Position numbers and translations under genes: made by a program. This document shows positions 19,790-29,532 of a stretch of DNA of 64,000 nt, piece by piece. The DNA is from Gammaproteobacteria bacterium. Its GTDB lineage: Bacteria > Pseudomonadota > Gammaproteobacteria > GRL18. Position 1 is the stretch's first letter; each line of letters starts with the position of its first letter. The notes beneath the pieces were generated by a model, which worked only from the letters and a program-made list of their open reading frames with translations, had not been told where the DNA came from and searched no databases. Location of the stretch: positions 1 through 64,000 of the forward strand of contig WFNB01000014.1 of assembly GCA_015488755.1 (NCBI GenBank), written 5' to 3'.

Positions 19790-20554
19790 ATGAGTATTAG
19801 TATAAAAACACCTGATGAAATTAACAAAATGCGCATCGCCGGTAAGCTAGCAGCTGAGGTTCTGGAAATGATAGCGCCTTATATGCAAGCAGGGATCACG
19901 ACAGATGAGCTTGATAAAATCTGTCACGAATACATTGTTAATGAACAACAGGCAATACCCGCACCATTAAACTATCATGGCTTTCCAAAATCAATTTGCA
20001 GCTCAGTAAACAACCAGATCTGCCATGGTATACCCAGCGATAAAAAACTAAAAAATGGTGATATTGTTAATATTGATATTACTGTGATTAAAGACGGCTA
20101 CCATGGCGACACCAGTAAAATGTTCCTTATTGGCAAGCCATCCATATTGGCCAAGCGTTTATGTCGCATCAGCCATGAGTGCTTATTCATTGGTATTGAT
20201 ATGATAAAGCCGGGGATTCATTTAGGCGATATAGGCCATGCCATTGCCAAACATGCCCAAAAGAATGATTTTTCCGTTGTTCAAGAATACTGTGGTCATG
20301 GCATTGGTGCCAATTTTCATGAAGATCCTCAAGTATTACATTATGGTAAGCCCGGTACTAAAGACAAACTTGTAGAAGGTATGACCTTTACCATTGAACC
20401 GATGATTAATGCTGGTAAACGCCACATTCGGGTATTACCTGACAAATGGACTGTGGTGACCAAAGATCGCAGTTTGTCTGCCCAATGGGAACATACCTTG
20501 TTAGTCACTGCTGATGGCTGTGACATATTAACCTTACGCGATGAAGAACAATAA
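19790..20554 (+). CDS. map: Methionine aminopeptidase type I
   Basis: The enzyme removes the initiator Met from nascent proteins using a dinuclear metal site. With the start at MSISIKTPDEINKMR the protein has 254 residues, matching the family. Metal ligands are visible in DIVNIDITVIKDGYHGDTSK (two Asp), EYCGHGIGANFHEDPQ (His) and TFTIEPMINAG (Glu), with the last Glu in SAQWEHTLLVT. Upstream in-frame codons to 19646 are unlike the family and were excluded. It is followed by glnD, the usual pair. Confidence 0.97.
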   Translation: MSISIKTPDEINKMRIAGKLAAEVLEMIAPYMQAGITTDELDKICHEYIVNEQQAIPAPLNYHGFPKSICSSVNNQICHGIPSDKKLKNGDIVNIDITVIKDGYHGDTSKMFLIGKPSILAKRLCRISHECLFIGIDMIKPGIHLGDIGHAIAKHAQKNDFSVVQEYCGHGIGANFHEDPQVLHYGKPGTKDKLVEGMTFTIEPMINAGKRHIRVLPDKWTVVTKDRSLSAQWEHTLLVTADGCDILTLRDEEQ

Positions 20555-20618
20555 GAAGTACTCACCCGACACAGAGCATTTTTCTACCCTATAAGCGATC
20601 AACAATTAACAGGTCAAT

Positions 20619-23342
20619 ATGAAATTAGTCATCCCTCCGTCTTTAGAGCGTCTCTTTGATTTTAATGCCCTACAAACAGAATTAAAACAAAGCAAAATGC
20701 CCTTAATGCCTTTAAAAAATGCGCTTAAGGCTATTTATGATAAACAACAGGAACAGTTTCAGGCCAAACAAAACATTGTTCACCTTATCCGAGAACGCTC
20801 TCAGGCTATTGATATCATTTTAAGCCTAGCATGGTCCTATTATAACCTAGGTGATAATGCTGCCCTCTTAGCCGTTGGGGGATATGGACGAGGTGAGTTA
20901 CATCCTTATAGTGATGTTGATTTACTTTTATTACATGATGCTAAACACGATCTTGAAGATGAATCAGAAGCCAACAAAGAATTTGTTGATAACTTACACC
21001 TATTTATTGCTCTACTTTGGGATATTGGATTAGAAATCGGCCATAGCGTGCGCACAGTGGATGAATGTATATCTGAAGCTAAAAATGATATTACCATTAT
21101 TAGTAATTTAATGGAGTCCCGTCTCATTACGGGTGATGAGATGCTATATGCACAATTATCTTCACAATTAAGCCCCAAAAATATTTGGCCAACCAAAGAT
21201 TTTACTGCGGCTAAAATTGCTGAAAAAAACAAACGTTATCTTAAATTTAATGAAACTGCTTATAACCTAGAACCCAACATAAAAGAAGGGCCAGGGGGAC
21301 TGCGTGATATTCAAATCATTGGTTGGGTGGCTAAACGGCACTTTGATGTTGATAATTTAAAAGAATTAGTCGGCCATAACTTTTTGACTTCTCATGAATA
21401 CGAACAACTCGAACATGGGCAAAATTTTCTCTGGAAAATTCGCTTTGCCCTGCATGTACTATGCAAGCGTCATGAAGAACGTTTATTATTTGATTATCAA
21501 CGAGAACTTGCGCAACAATTTGGCTATAGCGACTGTGAAGGTAAACTAGCCGTCGAATGCTTTATGACCGATTATTATCAAACGGTTATGCAGTTAGAAC
21601 GCTTGAACGAAATGTTGCTGCAATATTTTCAGGAAATCATTATTTTTAGTGATAGTAATGCCAAACCCATAAAGATTAACCGTCGCTTTATTAATTATAA
21701 AGGCTATATTGCCGCTATTAACCAAAGTGTTTTTAGAAATTATCCCTTTGCCTTATTAGAAATTTTTCTGTTACTTTGCCAAAACCCAGAGCTTAAAGGT
21801 GTACGAGCCAGCACCATACGTTTGATCCGAGCACATGGTTATTTAATTGATGATAGTTTTCGTAAAGATCTACGTTGCCGCTCATTATTTATGGAAATTT
21901 TACGTCAGCCATTTGGCATTACTCATGAAATGAAGCGCATGAATCGTTATGGTGTTTTAGCTGCCTATATTCCTGAGTTCAAGCAAATTGTTGGTCAGAT
22001 GCAACATGATTTATACCATGCTTATACTGTTGATGAACACACGCTTAAAGTATTACGCAATGCCAGACGTTTATTTGTACCTGAACATAAACATGAACTG
22101 CCCCTAGCAAGCAAAATTGCTCATTACTTACCAAAGCCTGAACTACTCTACTTGGCTGCTTTATTTCACGATATCGGCAAGGGTCGAGGTGGACGACATG
22201 AAGAATTGGGTGCTATTGATGTTGAACAATTCTGTCAACTGCACGATCTGAATCATAAGGATACTCGATTAGTAACTTGGCTAGTACGTAACCACTTAAT
22301 AATGTCCATGACCGCACAGCGTAAAGATATTAATGATCCTAACGTCATTCATGAATTTGCCCTTCAGGTCGGTGAAAGCCAATATCTTAATTATTTATAT
22401 ATGCTAACCGTCTCTGACATTCGTGCCACTAGCCCAAAAGTCTGGAATAATTGGAAAGATTCTTTATTGATTCAATTATACAAATTAACCAATGCAGCCC
22501 TAAGTAAAGGTCTGGAAAATCCTCAACAACTCGATGAATGCATTAAGGACACACGAGCCGTTAGTCTTAAAAAACTACTTGAGAAAAACTATTCAGAAGA
22601 GCTTATCACACAACTTTGGGCAACATTACCCAAAGAATATTTTATTAAATTTCAGGTTGAAGAAATTGTTTGGCAAACAGAAGCGATATTAGAGGCTTAT
22701 AAAAGCGATCCAAAACACATGCTCTGTACATCAACTCATACAAAAAAACCCATCATTCTCATTAAGACACATGAAGAACTTGGTGGGACAGAAATTTTTA
22801 TTTATACCCAAAAAGAAGAGCATGTTTTTGCACTGGTTACCGCCACACTATCACAATTGGTATTGGATGTGACAGAAGCAAAAACCATCTCATCCAGCAA
22901 TGGTTGCACCTATCATACCTATTTTGTCTTAGAAGGTGATGGCTCCATAGTAACCGATCAAGAACGTTTTGCTCTTATCAAATATGAGTTAGAAGCAAAA
23001 CTCTCTCAAGAAAACTTTATTTTACCCAGCTTATCGCAAAGATTAAGCCGAAGCCAAAAACAGTTTTCTTACAAAACCAATGTTCATTTTGATGAGGATT
23101 TAGAAAACAACCAAACCCTAATGACCATTTCAGCCTCTAATCGCCCAGCTTTATTATCCCGCATAGGGCAGGCATTAATAGAATGCAATATCTCACTGGA
23201 TAGCGCCAAAATTTCAACCTTTGGTGAAAAAGTTGAAGATGTTTTTATTATTCGTGATAAAAATCAGCAAATTATTACCGATATAAAAAAACAAGAGGCC
23301 ATTCGTCGCACCATTATTCAATTAGTTGATGAATTGGAATAA
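20619..23342 (+). CDS. glnD: PII uridylyltransferase/uridylyl-removing enzyme
   Basis: This bifunctional nitrogen sensor uridylylates PII at low glutamine and deuridylylates it at high glutamine. The 907-residue protein has the nucleotidyltransferase site GGYGRGELHPYSDVDLLLL (about residues 87-105). Its HD hydrolase motif is LFHDIGKGRGGRHEELG (about 515-531). Two C-terminal ACT domains lie at about 735-810 and 830-905 (second: ISASNRPALLSRIGQALIE). All key residues are present. It implies that PII and glutamine synthetase control exist elsewhere in the genome. Confidence 0.98.
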   Translation: MKLVIPPSLERLFDFNALQTELKQSKMPLMPLKNALKAIYDKQQEQFQAKQNIVHLIRERSQAIDIILSLAWSYYNLGDNAALLAVGGYGRGELHPYSDVDLLLLHDAKHDLEDESEANKEFVDNLHLFIALLWDIGLEIGHSVRTVDECISEAKNDITIISNLMESRLITGDEMLYAQLSSQLSPKNIWPTKDFTAAKIAEKNKRYLKFNETAYNLEPNIKEGPGGLRDIQIIGWVAKRHFDVDNLKELVGHNFLTSHEYEQLEHGQNFLWKIRFALHVLCKRHEERLLFDYQRELAQQFGYSDCEGKLAVECFMTDYYQTVMQLERLNEMLLQYFQEIIIFSDSNAKPIKINRRFINYKGYIAAINQSVFRNYPFALLEIFLLLCQNPELKGVRASTIRLIRAHGYLIDDSFRKDLRCRSLFMEILRQPFGITHEMKRMNRYGVLAAYIPEFKQIVGQMQHDLYHAYTVDEHTLKVLRNARRLFVPEHKHELPLASKIAHYLPKPELLYLAALFHDIGKGRGGRHEELGAIDVEQFCQLHDLNHKDTRLVTWLVRNHLIMSMTAQRKDINDPNVIHEFALQVGESQYLNYLYMLTVSDIRATSPKVWNNWKDSLLIQLYKLTNAALSKGLENPQQLDECIKDTRAVSLKKLLEKNYSEELITQLWATLPKEYFIKFQVEEIVWQTEAILEAYKSDPKHMLCTSTHTKKPIILIKTHEELGGTEIFIYTQKEEHVFALVTATLSQLVLDVTEAKTISSSNGCTYHTYFVLEGDGSIVTDQERFALIKYELEAKLSQENFILPSLSQRLSRSQKQFSYKTNVHFDEDLENNQTLMTISASNRPALLSRIGQALIECNISLDSAKISTFGEKVEDVFIIRDKNQQIITDIKKQEAIRRTIIQLVDELE

Positions 23343-23379
23343 GCTACCGACAACCGAGTAGAAGTAACATCAAAGTTAA

Positions 23380-23868
23380 TTATTCCCCTGTTGCAGGCAA
23401 TGCCGTTGTTATTTTTGATAGTCGATCATACATAACAATACTGCCTGCCACGGCAACGTTAAGACTAAAACTACCGGGCAATGAGACCACTGCATGACAT
23501 TCATCTACTATTTTTGGTGACAAGCCTATTTGCTCATTACCAAGTAAATAGGCTGCTCGACATGGGTGCTCAAATTGTGCCAGAGAAACCGCTTGCTCTA
23601 CTATTTCAACCGCAACTAATCGAGTGGAATATGGCAAGTTAGATTTTAAATCGGCAAAGCTTTTATAGTGATATAAAGGAATTTTAGTCCAAGAACGAGT
23701 AACATCACTGCGTTGTTGTTTGTATTTTTTATCCACCGTAAAAATAAACGATGCACCGAGTATATAGGCTGAACGCCATAATGTGCCAATATTAATTTCA
23801 TTGACATTATTAACAATGCCAATACCAAAAAAACAGTTGGACTCATAGTGATGTTTTACTCTCGCCAT
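23380..23868 (-). CDS. TrmH/SpoU-family RNA 2'-O-methyltransferase
   Basis: This is a SPOUT (trefoil-knot) methyltransferase that would use SAM to methylate a ribose in tRNA or rRNA. The 162-residue protein has motif 1 as NIGTLWRSAYILGAS with the conserved Asn and Arg. Motif 2 is YLLGNEQIGLS, and motif 3 is VSLPGSFSLNVAVAGSIVMYD (key residues Pro, Leu-Asn). It is short, about the length of TrmL, and lacks an extra N-terminal substrate domain. The RNA target cannot be told. It is convergent with glnD. Confidence 0.85.
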   Translation of the reverse strand: MARVKHHYESNCFFGIGIVNNVNEINIGTLWRSAYILGASFIFTVDKKYKQQRSDVTRSWTKIPLYHYKSFADLKSNLPYSTRLVAVEIVEQAVSLAQFEHPCRAAYLLGNEQIGLSPKIVDECHAVVSLPGSFSLNVAVAGSIVMYDRLSKITTALPATGE

Positions 23869-23877
23869 AATTTTACC

Positions 23878-24009
23878 TTAGTCAGATAATATTTCATCAA
23901 CCAATTTATTTTGCTTCAATAACTGTTGAAAAAAAGTATTGAGTTGAGCCATTTCTATTTGCCGAACAAATTTCTCTGGAACTAAAGTCTCTAAACGCTT
24001 TAATTCCAT
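23878..24009 (-). CDS. Small ORF in frame after the mtnA stop; uncertain
   Basis: After the mtnA TAA (24067-24069) the same frame stays open for 62 codons to a TAA at 23878. The first ATG in it is at 24009, giving 43 residues (MELKRLETLVPEKFVRQIEM and onward), amphipathic and probably helical. No ribosome site precedes that ATG, and no GTG or TTG lies between it and the mtnA stop. It may be a small protein, a readthrough extension of MtnA, or a decayed gene. I do not recognise it. Confidence 0.3.
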   Translation of the reverse strand: MELKRLETLVPEKFVRQIEMAQLNTFFQQLLKQNKLVDEILSD

Positions 24010-24066
24010 TTCAATAAATTGATTAAGCTCTGAGATTGGCGCTATTTTTGCTAGCTCTTTTTGAGC

Positions 24067-25134
24067 TTATAGTGTGGTCATCATGACCGTTATTTTTTCC
24101 AGTGTTGGTTTTAACACAACGCCTTTTTCAGTTACAATGGCATCCACTAACTCAGCGGGAGTTACATCAAAGGCAGGGTTTCTTGCCTGAGCACCGGTTG
24201 CGGCTATCTGTTGGTCTGCAAAACCCAGCACTTCATTTGTAGAACGCTCTTCAATAGGAATATCAGCGCCACTGCTAATGGCCATGTCAATGGTGGTTGT
24301 GGGGGCCACCACCATAAATTTAATACCATGATAGCGAGCTAATACGGCCAGAGCATAGGTACCAATTTTATTTGCCACATCACCATTAGAGGCAATTCGA
24401 TCAGAACCAACAATAACCCAGCGAATAGGCTTATCGGTATTTTGCGAGGTTTTCAGCATATGGGCAGCAGCGCCTTCTACTAGCAGAGACACCGGAATAT
24501 CATCCTGTACCATTTCCCATGCGGTTAAACGAGCACCTTGTAGCCAAGGGCGAGTTTCATCCGCAAAGACATGGGTAATTTTATTATCTGCAAAAGCGGT
24601 GCGAATAACCCCAAGAGCCGTACCATAACCGCCCGTTGCCAGAGCACCCGCATTGCAATGGGTCAGCACCGCACAGGGTTCCTTAATAAGTTGTGCACCT
24701 AAAGCCCCCATTTTTACATTAGCGGCAATATCCTCTTGATGAATGTTTTGTGCCTTGGTTAATAAAGCCGCAATGGGATCACTTGTCGATAGTGATTTAA
24801 TAAACTCACGCATTAAATCAATTGCCCAGAATAAATTCACCGCTGTAGGACGTGATTGGGCAAGTACAGATAAATCAGCTTCTATCGCACGTTGCCAATT
24901 ATCTGGATGCTCTGCTAAGCGAGCCCGTGCCGCAATAACAACCCCATAAGCAGCTGTAATACCGATAGCCGGAGCACCTCGTACCACCATGTCAGTAATG
25001 GCCTGAGCCACCTCATGTACGGTTTTTAAGGTAATATAACGATGCTCTGCTGGGAGCAAACGTTGATCCAATAGTTGTAAGTTGTCATCTTGCCAGATAA
25101 TGGGTTTGATTGAGTCGTATGCTTTGTCAGACAT
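24067..25134 (-). CDS. mtnA: Methylthioribose-1-phosphate isomerase
   Basis: The enzyme isomerises 5-methylthioribose-1-phosphate to methylthioribulose-1-phosphate in methionine salvage. The 355-residue protein contains [13 protein letters not shown], the catalytic cysteine in [15 protein letters not shown] (about residue 160), and the catalytic aspartate in [18 protein letters not shown] (about 242). The C terminus [18 protein letters not shown] is normal. It diverges from the mtaD-like gene with about 100 bases between, so the two MTA-handling genes probably share a regulatory region. Confidence 0.96.
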   Translation of the reverse strand: MSDKAYDSIKPIIWQDDNLQLLDQRLLPAEHRYITLKTVHEVAQAITDMVVRGAPAIGITAAYGVVIAARARLAEHPDNWQRAIEADLSVLAQSRPTAVNLFWAIDLMREFIKSLSTSDPIAALLTKAQNIHQEDIAANVKMGALGAQLIKEPCAVLTHCNAGALATGGYGTALGVIRTAFADNKITHVFADETRPWLQGARLTAWEMVQDDIPVSLLVEGAAAHMLKTSQNTDKPIRWVIVGSDRIASNGDVANKIGTYALAVLARYHGIKFMVVAPTTTIDMAISSGADIPIEERSTNEVLGFADQQIAATGAQARNPAFDVTPAELVDAIVTEKGVVLKPTLEKITVMMTTL

Positions 25135-25238
25135 TTGCGCTACTTTCCTTTATTCAATGTAAGCTATATCTTATAATCAATTGCCTTCAAGGTGTAGGCT
25201 GAAATAAAAAATAAGACGATTTATTGAGAGTTGATACA

Positions 25239-26582
25239 GTGCCCATCAAGCAAACCCACCAACAACACGTTGATACCATTATTCATGCCCGCTGGATTAT
25301 TCCAGTAGAACCTGACAATACCGTATATGAGTATCATTCTTTAGTGATCCAACATGGCCGCATTATTGATTTATTGGCCACACCGAAATGCCTTAAAAAG
25401 TATACCAGTCAGAGCGAACATCACTTAGAGACACATGCTCTGACCCCAGGCTTTGTTAATACCCATACCCATGCAGCCATGAGCCTAATGCGAGGCATTG
25501 CTGATGATTTACCTCTTATGGAGTGGTTATCTGAACACATCTGGCCTGCTGAGGGAAAGCATGTCGATTATACGTTTGTCGAAGAAGGCACGGAACTGGC
25601 CATTGCCGAGATGTTGCGTAGTGGTACAACAACCTTCAATGATATGTACTTTTTCCCTGATGCCGCCGCAAAGGCTATAGAAAAATCCGGTATTCGAGCA
25701 ACCATTGGTCTGATTATGATCGATTTTCCTTCTGCATGGGCAAAAGACGCCGATGATTATTTACATAAGGGCTTACAATTACACGAGCAATATCACCATC
25801 ATCCTCTTATTTCCACTGCCTTTGCTCCTCATGCGCCTTATACTGTATCGGATAAGCCCTTAGAAAAAATCAAAACCTATGCTGAAAAGTTGGATATTCC
25901 TATTCACATGCATTTACATGAAACTGAGCATGAGCTTAACGAGTCTATTAAGAATTATGGCATGCGCCCCATTGCCCGCTTGCAAAAACTGGACTTACTC
26001 TCCCCTCTTTTAAGCGCTGTTCACATGACTCAATTGGAGGATGAAGAAATCACCTTGCTAGCACGTTATGGCGTACATGTGGTGCATTGTCCTGAGTCAA
26101 ACTTAAAACTGGCCAGCGGTTTTTGCCCTGTAGGAAAACTGATTGACAGCCAGATTAATGTTGCCTTAGGAACCGATGGTGCTGCCAGTAATAATGATTT
26201 GGATATGATTAGCGAAATGCGCAGTGCCGCACTCTTAGCTAAAGCCGTATCAGGCAACGCTGCCACTCTCGCTGCTCATGAGAGCTTAAAAATGGCCACA
26301 CTTAATGGTGCTAAAGCATTGGGACTAAATGACATAACGGGTTCCTTAAGTATTGGTAAAGTGGCTGATATTACTGCTATTGATCTCAATAAAATTGCAA
26401 CTCAGCCGGTTTATCACCCTGTATCACAGATTGTTTATTCTGCCAGTCGAGAACAAGTAAGTGATGTTTGGATACAAGGTAAACATATCGTAAATAATCG
26501 TCAACTAACGACATTAGATGAGCAACGCATTTTACAAAATGCCATAAAATGGGGGCAAAAAATGGCTAATGAGTTTTCTTAA
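25239..26582 (+). CDS. mtaD: 5-methylthioadenosine/S-adenosylhomocysteine deaminase
   Basis: This amidohydrolase of the TRZ/ATZ family probably deaminates MTA and/or SAH to the inosine forms. Zinc ligands and substrate residues are visible in [42 protein letters not shown] and [15 protein letters not shown] chose the GTG at 25239 because GAGAG lies about eight bases upstream; a TTG at 25224 would add five residues. At 447 residues it has family length. Its position opposite mtnA supports a role in methylthioadenosine turnover. Confidence 0.88.
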   Translation: MPIKQTHQQHVDTIIHARWIIPVEPDNTVYEYHSLVIQHGRIIDLLATPKCLKKYTSQSEHHLETHALTPGFVNTHTHAAMSLMRGIADDLPLMEWLSEHIWPAEGKHVDYTFVEEGTELAIAEMLRSGTTTFNDMYFFPDAAAKAIEKSGIRATIGLIMIDFPSAWAKDADDYLHKGLQLHEQYHHHPLISTAFAPHAPYTVSDKPLEKIKTYAEKLDIPIHMHLHETEHELNESIKNYGMRPIARLQKLDLLSPLLSAVHMTQLEDEEITLLARYGVHVVHCPESNLKLASGFCPVGKLIDSQINVALGTDGAASNNDLDMISEMRSAALLAKAVSGNAATLAAHESLKMATLNGAKALGLNDITGSLSIGKVADITAIDLNKIATQPVYHPVSQIVYSASREQVSDVWIQGKHIVNNRQLTTLDEQRILQNAIKWGQKMANEFS

Positions 26583-26674
26583 ACCTAAATAAAGCCTTTG
26601 ATTTATTGTATAATGAGGCCATTACCCCATATTCATTTAATATGGCAAAAAATCCAAACCATTCAGGACACATA

Positions 26675-27421
26675 ATGACTATTGCACCAAAGCAAACAAC
26701 GGCACAAGCGGATCAATTTAGCAATGTTGATCCTAATGAAGTGGCTAAATTTGAGGCTATGTCAATGCGTTGGTGGGATAGAGAGGGCGAATTTAAACCA
26801 TTGCATGATCTAAACCCTGCCCGTTTAGATTACATTAAAACACGCTCTAATGGCTTATCGGGCAAAAAAGTCTTAGATGTGGGCTGTGGTGGTGGTATTT
26901 TAGCCGAAAGCATGGCACATGAAGGCGCCGATGTCACTGGTATTGATATGGGGGATGCCAATTTAACCATTGCTAAAATGCATTTATACGAATCAGGTGA
27001 AAAGGTCACTTATGAAAAAATAACCGTAGAAGAACTGGCATCTAAACAGGCTGGTCACTACGATATTGTCACTTGTATGGAGATGCTTGAGCATGTCCCC
27101 GATCCTGCTTCCATTATTGCTGCTTGCCAAAAATTACTCACACCGGCTGGGCATATCTTTTTCTCTACCGTCAATCGCAATGCCAAATCATACGCTATGG
27201 CCATTATTGGAGCTGAGTATCTTATGAAACTATTACCAAAGGGAACTCACGATTTTAAAAAATTTATACGCCCTGCTGAACTGGATCAATGGATACGTTG
27301 TGCTGATTTAACAACACAACACATTTCAGGTATGACTTACAACCCATTAACCGGACATTGTGTTCTAAGTGATGATGTCGATATTAATTATCTTATTCAC
27401 GCCCAAAATCCCACAGAATGA
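26675..27421 (+). CDS. ubiG: Ubiquinone biosynthesis O-methyltransferase UbiG
   Basis: This SAM-dependent enzyme performs both O-methylations in ubiquinone synthesis. The 248-residue protein has the N-terminal [26 protein letters not shown]. It also has the SAM-binding [27 protein letters not shown] and the C-terminal TYNPLTG. The ATG at 26675 has AGGA about seven bases upstream. An open extension to 26606 lacks family similarity and was not used. The next gene starts one base after its stop. Confidence 0.97.
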   Translation: MTIAPKQTTAQADQFSNVDPNEVAKFEAMSMRWWDREGEFKPLHDLNPARLDYIKTRSNGLSGKKVLDVGCGGGILAESMAHEGADVTGIDMGDANLTIAKMHLYESGEKVTYEKITVEELASKQAGHYDIVTCMEMLEHVPDPASIIAACQKLLTPAGHIFFSTVNRNAKSYAMAIIGAEYLMKLLPKGTHDFKKFIRPAELDQWIRCADLTTQHISGMTYNPLTGHCVLSDDVDINYLIHAQNPTE

Positions 27422-27422
27422 T

Positions 27423-28082
27423 ATGAGTAAGAGAATTAAAGCCGTTTTATTTGATTTGGATGGCACCTTTGCTGATACCGCCCCAGATCTTGCTGCGGCA
27501 TTAAATCAAGTGTTAACAGAAGAAGGAAAAACACCGCTGAGCTTTGATAAAATACGCCCAGTCGTTTCTCATGGTGGTATTGCTTTAATTAAACTGGGCT
27601 TTTGTGATCTGCATGAACAGCACATTGATTTTGAACGTTTAAGACTAAGGCTGCTTGATATTTACTTAGCCAATATCAGTCGTTTAACCACCGTTTTTGA
27701 TGGTATCAACGAGCTCTTGGAACACTTAGAAAAACAGCAGATTATTTGGGGCATTGTGACCAATAAGCCTTCTTGGTTAACAGATCCATTAATGCAACAA
27801 ATGGGTTATACACAACGAGCAGCAACCATCATTAGCGGTGATACAACAAAACAACGCAAGCCCCATCCAGAACCCTTATTCCATGCCTGCAAAGAGATTG
27901 GCTGCCAGCCTAATGAATGCTTATATATTGGTGATGCCCAACGGGATATTATAGCGGGTAATACAGCCGGTATGACAACATTGCTTGCGTTATATGGTTA
28001 TATTGAAGATCACGACCGACCTGACACCTGGGAGGCGGATGCTATGATTAAGCATCCAGAAGAAATTAACGCCTTTTTATAA
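27423..28082 (+). CDS. mupP: HAD phosphatase, MupP/Gph-like
   Basis: This 219-residue haloacid-dehalogenase phosphatase has motif I VLFDLDGTFADTAPDL, motif II VTNKP, the motif III lysine near KQRKPHPEP and motif IV YIGDAQRDIIAG. Its position immediately after ubiG matches pseudomonad MupP, which dephosphorylates MurNAc-6-phosphate in peptidoglycan recycling. Sequence alone cannot exclude phosphoglycolate phosphatase. yciK, often next in that cluster, lies 6 kb away, with the squalene genes between. The start follows the ubiG stop by one base. Confidence 0.8.
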   Translation: MSKRIKAVLFDLDGTFADTAPDLAAALNQVLTEEGKTPLSFDKIRPVVSHGGIALIKLGFCDLHEQHIDFERLRLRLLDIYLANISRLTTVFDGINELLEHLEKQQIIWGIVTNKPSWLTDPLMQQMGYTQRAATIISGDTTKQRKPHPEPLFHACKEIGCQPNECLYIGDAQRDIIAGNTAGMTTLLALYGYIEDHDRPDTWEADAMIKHPEEINAFL

Positions 28083-28118
28083 GAGACATAAACAAACTAC
28101 TTGATAAGAATTGCCTAA

Positions 28119-28349
28119 CTAAAAAACATCATCCACGGCTTTTTTTGAATCATTATATAGTTCCTCGCTCTTATCACTGACATCTTTTTGCAATTCTTTA
28201 AATTTTTTATTAAATTCAGTTAATGAACTTCTTTGCGCAAATGGGTTAGACAATAATGGCTGGTTTTTACCTAAATTCACACCAAACCACAAGCCCACTA
28301 TGCCACCAATTAATAAGCCTAATAATAAATCTTTCACAATAGAACCCAT
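28119..28349 (-). CDS. Small membrane-anchored protein, unknown
   Basis: This is a small protein of about 76 residues. One N-terminal hydrophobic helix (IVKDLLLGLLIGGIVGLWFGV) is followed by a charged helical tail (LTEFNKKFKELQKDVSDKSEELYND). The pattern resembles YtxH-like small proteins, but I cannot assign a function. ATG 28349 was chosen; a GTG at 28337 is better spaced from the GAGG at 28350-28353, and a TTG at 28379 would be longer. It is convergent with the MupP-like gene and ends near a strong palindrome. Confidence 0.6.
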   Translation of the reverse strand: MGSIVKDLLLGLLIGGIVGLWFGVNLGKNQPLLSNPFAQRSSLTEFNKKFKELQKDVSDKSEELYNDSKKAVDDVF

Positions 28350-28387
28350 CCTCAAGCTAAATAAAAAATACGTAAGCAATAACCATC

Positions 28388-28443
28388 ATCCTAAATAAAG
28401 CAGTTGAATCGTAGCGAGTAGGTTCAACTGCTTTATTTAGGAT
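28388..28443. repeat. Compact palindromic repeat, empty form
   Basis: Perfect 21-base arms (28388-28408 and 28423-28443) end in CAGTTGAA/TTCAACTG and enclose a 14-base loop TCGTAGCGAGTAGG. The same arms and loop ends occur at 119-300, where about 125 extra bases separate TCGTAGCGAG from TAGG. It lies between the small membrane gene (28349) and hpnC (28540), and would form a very stable hairpin in RNA from either strand. Confidence 0.85.
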
Positions 28444-28539
28444 CATATCAACGTAGTCATTTGATAAGCCTTGGAGTATAGTCTATTTTCATTTAAAAAG
28501 TGCAATTAATTCTCTTATTTTGGCTTAATTTAATAAAAA

Positions 28540-29433
28540 ATGACATTAGCAGAACCACAATTACAAAGTGCCTATAGTCACTGTCTCCATATTGCCCAGA
28601 GTCATTATGAAAATTTTCCGGTGGCATCAAAATTACTGAATAAGCAATTGCGTTTGCCCATCAGTGCTGTCTATGCCTTTGCTCGTAGTGCAGATGATTT
28701 TGCTGATGAAGGGGATTTAAGCCAAGCCCAACGACTAAAACGACTCAATGAGTATATAGTAGAGCTTGATCAGATAAAAAAAACTCTGGCACAGACACCT
28801 CCTGTGGTATTACACCCAAGCAATAATCCTATATTCATTGCTTTAGCAGACACTATTTATTCGTACAAAATACCTATTGATCTCTTCTATGATTTAATTA
28901 CTGCCTTTAAACAAGATGTTACCGTCCAGCACTATACTGATTTTAATGACATACTCAACTATTGCCAGCATAGTGCTAACCCTGTGGGACGCATTTTACT
29001 CTATCTTAATAAGAGTGCTTCTGCTGAAAATCTAAAAGACTCGGATTCAATATGCACAGGCTTACAATTAATTAATTTTTATCAGGATATTGCTCAGGAT
29101 ATGGATGAAAACAATCGTCTCTATATACCATTGAATGAGCTCAATACCTTTTCTGTTAGCAAAGACAATATTAAAAATCACCTTAATAACCCACACACTC
29201 AAGCATTATACTTGGCTCAGATAAAACGTGCTCAAACTATCTACCAGTCTGGCCAAGCACTTGCTTGTCGCTTATCAGGGCGTTTTGGCCTAGAAATTAA
29301 AATGATTTACGCTGGGGGAGAATTAATGTTAAATAAATTGGCAAAAAAATCAGACTCTATTTACCAGCGTCCCAGATTAACACGCCTAGATAAGCTTAAA
29401 ATAGTATGGCGTGGCATATTTGCTTGCCTTTAG
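28540..29433 (+). CDS. hpnC: Squalene synthase HpnC
   Basis: This trans-isoprenyl head-to-head synthase superfamily member has 297 residues. The two aspartate-rich motifs are AFARSADDFADEG (about residues 46-58) and NFYQDIAQDMDENNRLYIP. In the HpnCDE route, HpnC converts presqualene diphosphate to hydroxysqualene. hpnD and hpnE follow at 31589 and 32427, so the pathway from farnesyl diphosphate to squalene is complete. No squalene-hopene cyclase is in the window, so the end product (hopanoid, C30 carotenoid or free squalene) is unknown. Confidence 0.92.
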   Translation: MTLAEPQLQSAYSHCLHIAQSHYENFPVASKLLNKQLRLPISAVYAFARSADDFADEGDLSQAQRLKRLNEYIVELDQIKKTLAQTPPVVLHPSNNPIFIALADTIYSYKIPIDLFYDLITAFKQDVTVQHYTDFNDILNYCQHSANPVGRILLYLNKSASAENLKDSDSICTGLQLINFYQDIAQDMDENNRLYIPLNELNTFSVSKDNIKNHLNNPHTQALYLAQIKRAQTIYQSGQALACRLSGRFGLEIKMIYAGGELMLNKLAKKSDSIYQRPRLTRLDKLKIVWRGIFACL

Positions 29434-29532
29434 AGAAACAAATTAGGACAATGACTGATACTCAAGCAAGATAAAAATGCTCTTTGGGTAGACACTGAAT
29501 TAATCGTATTCATGCAATGATAAAAAGACCTA

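Noticed and set aside
26581-26595. CCTAAATAAAGC match to the palindrome arm after mtaD
   Set aside because: Only 12 AT-rich bases match and the opposite arm is missing; chance is sufficient.
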